Origin: CAZYCC01 sp964645985 | GTDB lineage: Bacteria > Bacillota > Clostridia > Oscillospirales > CAG-272 | DNA length: 7,067 nucleotides | Direction: 5' to 3' | NCBI GenBank assembly: GCA_964645985.1 | Contig: CAZYCC010000082.1 | Span: 1 to 7,067 of the forward strand | Part shown: piece after piece, positions 1 to 4,646 of the stretch | How positions within the stretch are numbered: position 1 is the stretch's first letter | Layout: the number at the start of each line of letters is the position of its first letter | Notes under the pieces: model-generated | Database searches by the model: none | The model's input: only the letters and a program-made list of their open reading frames with translations | What the model was told of the DNA's origin: nothing | Made by a program: the position numbers and the translations under genes

Positions 1-217
1 CGCCAAGGGGGAGCTGCGCTCCCCCTTGGATCCCCCACATAACGAACTGTTACGGTGAGCGGGGTGTTTTCCTCTATGAGAAGTTGATTCGTGACGCGGG
101 GGATACCCCAAAGAGATCGATAGGACTGTCGGAAGCGAACAAAATCCCTGCCCTCCGGGGTGGGGGTGTTTTCGGGAAGCGGGGTGAGGGTTGGCGCGGT
201 TTTGCGCGCTTCTCCCG
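1..217. repeat. Long dispersed intergenic repeat, copy A
   Basis: The first 57 bases are identical to 4266-4322. Similarity then continues, with substitutions and short indels, to about base 217 against about 4475. Shared blocks include GTGTTTTCCTCT, GATTCGTGACGCGGG, AAAGAGAT, CGGAAGCGAA and GTGTTTTCGGGA. The repeat opens with a perfect 12-bp hairpin (3-29). It lies past the terminator of the glycosidase gene and encodes no plausible protein. The window begins at its first matching base, so it may extend further left. The right edge is approximate because the similarity fades gradually. No transposase or clear terminal inverted repeats are seen. Confidence 0.85.
3..29. other. Perfect 12-bp stem-loop in repeat copy A
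   Basis: CCAAGGGGGAGC, a TGC loop, then the exact reverse complement GCTCCCCCTTGG. No T-run follows on either side (ATCCCCCAC follows on the plus strand), so it does not read as an intrinsic terminator. The same hairpin occurs at 4268-4294 and is the best-conserved part of the repeat. Confidence 0.8.
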
Positions 218-220
218 TCC
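168..220. repeat. Diverged ~56-bp repeat unit within copy A
   Basis: Starts with GTTTTCGGGAAGC, the same opening as the tandem units at 3975 and 4088 and the corresponding unit in copy B (4433). The second half (GGCGCGGTTTTGCGCGCTTC) is only a degraded version of the GCGTAATTTGCGCTGC core seen in copy B. Membership rests mainly on the opening motif and its matching position in the two long repeats. Confidence 0.45.
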
Positions 221-300
221 CCGTCGCGCTCGTTTCATGCGATATGCCCCGTGCTCATGCCGCCTTGCGTTTCTCCCCCGTCCGCTTCGGTTTCCCAAAA

Positions 301-330
301 CAAAAACCGCCCCCGCGGGGGCGGTTTTTG
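301..330 (-). terminator. Intrinsic terminator of the GH89 glycosidase gene
   Basis: Read on the minus strand, 12 bases after the TAA stop: an A5 tract, a GC-only 7-bp stem (CCGCCCC / GGGGCGG) with a CGCG loop, then TTTTTGTTTTG. The A-tract and T-tract can extend the stem, and the sequence is a perfect palindrome, so it could also act on the plus strand. Its layout closely matches the dxs terminator at 4600-4632. Confidence 0.92.
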
Positions 331-342
331 TTGCGTTCTCGC

Positions 343-3300
343 TTATCCTTCCAGTATGGAGAGGAGTCTTGCGACGTCCTTTGAGGTCAGTTTGTTATCG
401 TCGGTGAGGTCGAAGAAGTCACGCGTCGGATCCGACTCGGTGAGGGCGCTCACTAGGCGCGTCGCGTCCTTGATGTCGACCTTTCCGTCTCCGTTGATGT
501 CGCCACGCGTCGGGTTAATTTTGAGCGCGTCGCGATAGACATCGAGCAGCGATCGCTTGCCGCCCGCCTCATCTCCGCGCGCGGGGATTGCCTCGGTGAG
601 GTACTCGCGGTCGGGGTCGCAGACGACGGTCATCGCCTGCTTGAACCACTCGCTGTTGTTGAGGCGCAGTTTCGATTCGGTGACGTTACCTTCCTCGAGC
701 GCGTCGGTGACAGCTGCGATGAGCTGCTCCCAGAGCGGGATGTAGTAGTCCGCCATCAGACCGTTGTACTGCCGGTAGGCGTAGCTCCAGAGCGGCGTGG
801 ACGCCCAGACGGTGACGAGCATCTTGGCGTTGATTTTCATCATATCGCGCCCATAGTCGTCGTACTCGCCGGTGAGGCTGCTGTCGCACCAGCGGTCGAC
901 CTTGCCGACCCACTCGCCGAAGAGCGAGTTCTGCTGATAGGCGGAGACCTCGTCAATGAGCTTCATCGCCTGCACATAGGCGGCGGCCTTTTCCTTGAAG
1001 AGCTCGGCGTTGCCGGCGGCGATCGCCGCTTTCGCGTCGTTAAAGAGGTGAATGGCCTCCCCGGAGATCATTTGTCGCACGAAGTGGACGACATCGTAGA
1101 CATAGTTCGGGCAGTCGGCAAAGCGGTCGAAGTCGGCGAGCAGATAGCGCACGCCCTCGGCAAACTTCTTTTCGTTGTAGGGCATCGTGTAGTACGCGCC
1201 GACGCTCGCGTTCGCCTGGAAGCTGATGTTGTCGTTCATGCCGTAGTTGACGCCGGTGCCGTCCGCCGTCTGCGTGGCGTAGATGCCGTTCGAGCCGACG
1301 AAGCGCTGCCACGCTTTGCGCGTGTTTTCGCTCTCCCCGCCGTAGCGGCGCGCGGCGTAAGCATCGATCCAGTCGCTCACTTGGATGGCGTCATCGCACC
1401 ACGCCTGCTCCCAGAATAGGTCGTAGACAATGGGGTTCTGCTGCGTGCCCTCGGGCGTTATTCCGATGCCATACATATGCGGATAGTTTTTCTTCGCGCT
1501 CGCCATCGCGCTCGCCATGCGCTGCAGCGTGCCGTGCACCCCCTGCCGTCCGCCATAGTTGTCGAGGATGGAGAAGATCCAGTCGGTCCCGCCGAACTCG
1601 GCGCCGCCCCAAGTCGTCGTGTTCTTGTATTTAGGGCTTCCCTCGGACGCCGCCGCGAGGTCGAGGATGAGGACGTTAGTGTTGCGGCGGTCTCCGAAGC
1701 CCTCGAGCACCTCGGGCAGCGGGTTCGACCACCACGCCTGCAAAATCCAGCGCGCGTCCGGGTCAAAGTCGATCATATAATCGAGCACCTTGCTCGCCAT
1801 CTGCGCTTTGTTGAAGGCGGCGGGCGGGTTGCCGCTGATCTCGTGGAAGAAGTCTCCCGCGTAAAAGTCTGTGATGTCGCCGTACAGTTCCTTCTGCGTT
1901 TCGTAGAAAGTCGAGGCGAGATCCTCGTATCCGTCGTAGGTCGTGTTGATGACATACGGGCGGGTGAAGCCGCTCCAGTTGCCGGTCGAGGTCATATAGT
2001 CGCCGGGGTCAGCGAAACCCTTGCCGGTGAGCGTGCTCGCCGCCTTCGTGCCGAACTCAATGGGCAGCGTCCCGACGAACGCCTGCAGGCAGGGCTGCGC
2101 GCCCATCGCGATCATATAGCGCTCGTTGACGCGCGCCATCTCGAGCGTGTCGAGCACCCAGCGGTCGCTGACATTGCCGCCGTACCCCTCGAGGTTGCCC
2201 ATCAGCCACCACGCCTTGTAGGCGTAGCCGCAGACGAAGTCGAGCGCCTCATAGGCGGTGTAGCCGTACTTTTGCAGATAAGAGACCCAGAGCGCCTCGG
2301 TCGCCGTCGTGTCGAGGATGACATTGACGCCCGAGAGCATCAGGTAGTCCAGCTCTCGCTGCCAATCCTCATAGCCGAAGAAGGGCATCGTGTAGGAGAG
2401 GGTGCAGTAGTTGTAGGCGTAGCGCACTTTGAGCGGGGTGGAGCGCCCCTCTTTTGCCGCGAGAACCGGCATTTCCTTTGGCATCGTGACCTGCGCCGTC
2501 TCCTGCGAAACCTCGACGTTACAGTAGTATTTGAGGTAGTAGTTGAGGCCTGTCGCCGCGCTGACACCGTTGTTCGCGGTGATTTTGGTCTTGCCGTTTA
2601 TCGTCTCGACCGTGAAGTAGTCCTCTCCGTCCTCTCCTTCCGCAAAGGCGAAGTCGAACCATGAGACGTAGCTGCCGCCAAGAATGCGGGTGATCAGCCC
2701 CTCGAGCGCGGCGCGGGTGTCCGCCTCGGTGATCGTGCTGCTGTAGTTCTTGCTCTCAAGCCACTCATCGTAGGTGGTGAAGGTCATTTTTTCGCGCGTC
2801 GGGGTGACCGGGACGTCGGTGTTCTCATTGCCGTGCACGCGCACTTCGCTTAGCGCCGAGCTGTTGCTCGCGCCCGCGCCGTTCTGCACGATGTTGACGC
2901 GCACGACGCGCGCGGTCACCGGCTGCTCGAAGCGGTAGTTGTGCCCCTCGGCGCTGCCGCGCTCAAGCTCGCTCCAGACCTGCCGCGTGAAGTTGACCCC
3001 GTCAAGCGAGGTGTAAATGGCATATTGGTAGCTGCTGCTCTGCGGCGTGTAGACCGTAAGGTCGGTGATGTCGTAATTTTTGAGCAGATCAATGTCGACA
3101 TAGTCCGGGAAGTTCTTCGCCGTCCAGAAGTCGCTCTCGTCCCCGTTGACGACCGCGGCGGTGAGGCCGCCGCCGTTTGAGCGGGTAGGCTTGCCGAAGG
3201 CGATGTTGTTCTTATCGACCGGATCCTCCCCGCCCCCGGGCTCCGGCGGGACAAAGTCTGTGTCCTCGTGGCCGTAGACCTCGACCTCGTGCAGGTGCTG

Positions 3301-3771
3301 CGAGGGGTTCGCCGAGTTGAGGAGCATGACGACGCGCACATAGCGCGCGGTCTTGTCGAGGCTCTCGATGTCGAACTCTTTTCCGGCGGAGGTCTCCTGC
3401 TCATCGGTCGTCTTCTCGGCGACTTTCTCGAAGGCGAAGCCGTCTGCCGAGAGCTGAATCTCATAGTGGTAGTGCCGCACCGGCGCCCCGAAGTAGGGGA
3501 ACACATGGATGCGGGAGATTTTGTAGTATCCGGCGAGATCGATGGTGACGCTTGCGGGCGTCATATCGTGACTGTCCCAGTAGCCGCCGCTGCGGCTGCC
3601 ATCGGTGACGGTACTCTCGTCAAAGCCCGAGGACGCAGTCACGCTCTTCCCGCGCGCGACGTTTGTGTCGCCGTCCGCCGCGAAGGCGGCAAGAGGAGAC
3701 GCGCCGGGCAGCACCATCAGGGCGCAGAGAAGCAAGGTGAGCGCTCGCCTCCAGAGTTTACGTTTGTTCAT
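343..3771 (-). CDS. Secreted GH89-type alpha-N-acetylglucosaminidase with two F5/8 type C domains and a dockerin
   Basis: Predicted extracellular glycosidase of 1142 residues that would release terminal alpha-linked GlcNAc from glycans such as mucin or heparan-type chains. Residues 1-31 form a signal peptide (KRKLWRR, hydrophobic core, AFA cleavage site). F5/8 type C (discoidin, CBM32-like) domains cover about 38-168 and 189-316, joined by a Pro/Gly/acidic linker. The NAGLU-type N-domain (about 327-437), TIM barrel (about 445-800) and helical C-domain (about 800-1085) follow. By alignment from memory with human NAGLU (Glu316, Glu446), the acid/base is Glu644 in DFFHE and the nucleophile Glu774 in PEGTQQNP; the 130-residue spacing is the same as in the human enzyme. 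Residues 1089-1142 are a dockerin with two calcium loops (D1091-N1093-D1095-D1102 and D1121-T1123-D1125-D1132). The start is supported by AAAGGA nine bases upstream and by the signal peptide. It is monocistronic, with its own promoter and terminator. The exact substrate cannot be read from sequence. Confidence 0.93.
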   Translation of the reverse strand: MNKRKLWRRALTLLLCALMVLPGASPLAAFAADGDTNVARGKSVTASSGFDESTVTDGSRSGGYWDSHDMTPASVTIDLAGYYKISRIHVFPYFGAPVRHYHYEIQLSADGFAFEKVAEKTTDEQETSAGKEFDIESLDKTARYVRVVMLLNSANPSQHLHEVEVYGHEDTDFVPPEPGGGEDPVDKNNIAFGKPTRSNGGGLTAAVVNGDESDFWTAKNFPDYVDIDLLKNYDITDLTVYTPQSSSYQYAIYTSLDGVNFTRQVWSELERGSAEGHNYRFEQPVTARVVRVNIVQNGAGASNSSALSEVRVHGNENTDVPVTPTREKMTFTTYDEWLESKNYSSTITEADTRAALEGLITRILGGSYVSWFDFAFAEGEDGEDYFTVETINGKTKITANNGVSAATGLNYYLKYYCNVEVSQETAQVTMPKEMPVLAAKEGRSTPLKVRYAYNYCTLSYTMPFFGYEDWQRELDYLMLSGVNVILDTTATEALWVSYLQKYGYTAYEALDFVCGYAYKAWWLMGNLEGYGGNVSDRWVLDTLEMARVNERYMIAMGAQPCLQAFVGTLPIEFGTKAASTLTGKGFADPGDYMTSTGNWSGFTRPYVINTTYDGYEDLASTFYETQKELYGDITDFYAGDFFHEISGNPPAAFNKAQMASKVLDYMIDFDPDARWILQAWWSNPLPEVLEGFGDRRNTNVLILDLAAASEGSPKYKNTTTWGGAEFGGTDWIFSILDNYGGRQGVHGTLQRMASAMASAKKNYPHMYGIGITPEGTQQNPIVYDLFWEQAWCDDAIQVSDWIDAYAARRYGGESENTRKAWQRFVGSNGIYATQTADGTGVNYGMNDNISFQANASVGAYYTMPYNEKKFAEGVRYLLADFDRFADCPNYVYDVVHFVRQMISGEAIHLFNDAKAAIAAGNAELFKEKAAAYVQAMKLIDEVSAYQQNSLFGEWVGKVDRWCDSSLTGEYDDYGRDMMKINAKMLVTVWASTPLWSYAYRQYNGLMADYYIPLWEQLIAAVTDALEEGNVTESKLRLNNSEWFKQAMTVVCDPDREYLTEAIPARGDEAGGKRSLLDVYRDALKINPTRGDINGDGKVDIKDATRLVSALTESDPTRDFFDLTDDNKLTSKDVARLLSILEG

Positions 3772-3780
3772 TCGAAAAAT

Positions 3781-3786
3781 TCCTTT
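3781..3786 (-). promoter_or_regulatory. Ribosome binding site of the GH89 gene
   Basis: AAAGGA on the minus strand, nine bases before the ATG at 3771. It supports this start, which also places the signal peptide correctly. Confidence 0.75.
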
Positions 3787-3806
3787 CGGTTAAGGAAAAA
3801 GTTCTG

Positions 3807-3822
3807 TTTGCCCGTAGGCAAA
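3807..3822 (-). other. 5'-leader hairpin with a UACG tetraloop
   Basis: On the minus strand TTTGCC-TACG-GGCAAA forms a 6-bp stem whose closing C-G pair and UACG loop match the very stable cUNCGg tetraloop class. It begins about five bases from the transcription start expected from the promoter at 3834-3862, so it would sit at the extreme 5' end of the mRNA. A stabilising role is inference. It lies well upstream of the ribosome binding site and would not mask it. Confidence 0.55.
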
Positions 3823-3833
3823 AGGCAAAAGCA

Positions 3834-3862
3834 AGTATAGCAGAAAGGCGCGTGAGTGTCAA
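3834..3862 (-). promoter_or_regulatory. Sigma-A-type promoter of the GH89 gene
   Basis: On the minus strand: TTGACA (3857-3862), a 17-bp spacer, then TATACT (3834-3839) preceded by TGC, an extended -10. Expected start near 3827, giving a leader of about 56 bases. No obvious operator overlaps it; the tandem-repeat array begins about 60 bp upstream. Confidence 0.9.
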
Positions 3863-3897
3863 GAGAGCTTTGCGGAACTTTCCCGCCTCCTTCGCGC

Positions 3898-3915
3898 GAG
3901 GCTGAGCCTCTTTTT
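3898..3915 (+). terminator. Weak possible intrinsic terminator, plus strand
   Basis: GAGGC-TGA-GCCTC followed by TTTTT. The 5-bp stem is short and no plus-strand gene lies upstream, so if active it would only stop antisense or spurious transcription entering from the back of the GH89 gene. It could equally be chance. Confidence 0.3.
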
Positions 3916-3921
3916 GATATA

Positions 3922-4143
3922 GTGTCAGGAACCCCCACTTTGTCGAGATTTTGCACCGATCCCTCCGTGATGTTGTTTTCGGGAAAGCTCTACAGCCGTT
4001 ATCGTAATTTGAGCTGCCGTTCCTCGATTTAGTTTTGGGGAAACCCCACTGCCGTTATCGTGAGGTAAACTGCCGTTTCTAAATATAGTTTTCGGAAAAC
4101 CTCTACTTCCGCGCGGTCATTTCCACTGCCGCGAGCCGCACCC
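3922..4143. repeat. Array of about four degenerate ~56-bp tandem repeats
   Basis: Units start at 3922 (53 bp, most diverged), 3975 (57 bp), 4032 (56 bp) and 4088 (about 56 bp), each opening with GTTTTCGGGAA or a variant. Three units carry two copies of an 8-bp motif close to CTGCCGTT: 3993 and 4014, 4049 and 4070, 4106 and 4126. The copies are 20-21 bp apart inside a unit and 35-36 bp between units. There is no open reading frame of note. The units abut directly without unique spacers, so this is not CRISPR. The array sits upstream of the GH89 promoter. Confidence 0.75.
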
Positions 4144-4146
4144 ACT

Positions 4147-4178
4147 GATCTCGCGGCGGGAGCCGCCACCACGCGATC
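4147..4178. other. Imperfect nested stem-loop
   Basis: GATC-T-CG at 4147-4153 can pair with CG-C-GATC at 4172-4178, enclosing a perfect inner hairpin GGCGG-GAG-CCGCC (4155-4167). It is the first of a run of hairpins leading into the long repeat. Function unknown. Confidence 0.5.
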
Positions 4179-4187
4179 CGGAGGAGT

Positions 4188-4219
4188 GCTCTTTCCCGAA
4201 AGAGCCCTCCCCCGGCTCT
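4188..4219. other. Two overlapping, mutually exclusive hairpins
   Basis: GCTCTTTC-CC-GAAAGAGC (4188-4205) has an 8-bp stem with a tight two-base loop. AGAGCC (4201-4206) can instead pair with GGCTCT (4214-4219) around a C-rich 7-base loop. Both use 4201-4205, so only one can form at a time. No ribosome binding site or T-run is linked to either, so a regulatory switch is not supported. Confidence 0.5.
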
Positions 4220-4233
4220 CTCGAGAAGCGGCC

Positions 4234-4256
4234 ATGGAAGGGCTTTGCCCTTCCAT
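4234..4256. other. Perfect 10-bp stem-loop before repeat copy B
   Basis: ATGGAAGGGC-TTT-GCCCTTCCAT, a perfect 10-bp stem. It lies 11 bp from the 12-bp hairpin at 4268-4294, and the two may belong to one element. No T-tract follows, so an intrinsic terminator is unlikely. Confidence 0.75.
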
Positions 4257-4265
4257 AGGAGCTCA

Positions 4266-4475
4266 CGCCAAGGGGGAGCTGCGCTCCCCCTTGGATCCCC
4301 CACATAACGAACTGTTACGGTGCGCGGAGTGTTTTCCTCTTAGAGAAGTAGATTCGTGACGCGGGGAAGCACAAAGAGATTGATAGGATTTTCGGAAGCG
4401 AAATGTTTTCTCTGCCCTTCGGGGGATGGGGTGTTTTCGGGAGGCGGGGGGTGAGGATTAGCGTAATTTGCGCTG
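4266..4475. repeat. Long dispersed intergenic repeat, copy B
   Basis: Direct-orientation partner of copy A (1-217), 4,265 bp away; 4266-4322 is identical to 1-57 and the rest is similar with indels. It lies beyond the dxs terminator, so both copies follow the 3' end of a minus-strand gene. The two copies bracket the whole GH89 transcription unit. In this copy the hairpin cluster at 4147-4256 precedes the repeat; whether that belongs to the element cannot be judged, because copy A is cut by the window edge. Confidence 0.88.
4268..4294. other. Perfect 12-bp stem-loop in repeat copy B
   Basis: Identical to 3-29: CCAAGGGGGAGC-TGC-GCTCCCCCTTGG. Stem and loop are fully conserved between the copies while the downstream part of the repeat has drifted. 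Confidence 0.8.
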
Positions 4476-4485
4476 CCCCGCTCAC
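4433..4485. repeat. ~56-bp repeat unit within copy B
   Basis: Opens GTTTTCGGGA and continues with TTAGCGTAATTTGCGCTGCC, a close match to TTATCGTAATTTGAGCTGCC in the tandem unit at 3975. The two sequences differ mainly between these blocks. This links the tandem array and the long dispersed repeat into one family. Confidence 0.65.
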
Positions 4486-4599
4486 CCTCGCGGGGGTATC
4501 TCTCCCCCGTCACTGCTCCCGTCCGCGGCGGGCGCGCATCTCCCCTCTCCGCAATCCTCCTCTCCGCGGTGGAGTACTGCTACTGTTTCGTTTTTGTGC

Positions 4600-4632
4600 A
4601 AAAATCCCCCGCCCTCCCGGGCGGGGGTTTTT
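4600..4632 (-). terminator. dxs: Intrinsic terminator of dxs
   Basis: Minus-strand reading, 14 bases after the TAG stop: A5, a 9-bp GC stem (CCCCCGCCC / GGGCGGGGG) with a GGGA loop, then ATTTTTG. The sequence from stop to stem resembles the corresponding stretch after the GH89 gene. Confidence 0.92.
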
Positions 4633-4646
4633 ACTGCTTTCTCGCG

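Noticed and set aside
84..407. Short open frames over repeat copy A, the terminator and the end of the glycosidase gene
   Set aside because: They run through a terminator palindrome and a dispersed repeat, have Arg/Pro-rich biased composition, and are not kept in copy B.
1477..2664. Plus-strand open frame of 395 codons opposite the glycosidase gene
   Set aside because: Arg/Val/Glu-rich translation with no recognisable domain and no good start signal. It is antisense to a gene with clear catalytic motifs and is typical of GC-rich shadow frames.
3918..3923. Plus-strand TATAGT as a -10 box
   Set aside because: No -35-like hexamer lies about 17 bp upstream and no plus-strand gene follows.
3922..4143. 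CRISPR array
   Set aside because: Units are degenerate and directly abutting, with no constant repeat alternating with unique spacers, and no cas gene is present.
4188..4219. Riboswitch or attenuator based on the competing hairpins
   Set aside because: No gene follows on the plus strand within range, no T-tract or ribosome binding site is linked to the stems, and the minus-strand promoter of the GH89 gene lies some 330 bases away, downstream of this region.
4029..4305. Short minus-strand frames over the tandem array and hairpin cluster
   Set aside because: They overlap each other in different frames, cross perfect hairpins and repeats, and show no protein-like features.
4147..4485. Insertion sequence or classic MITE
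   Set aside because: No transposase, no matching terminal inverted repeats at the edges, and no target-site duplication could be found; left as a dispersed repeat.
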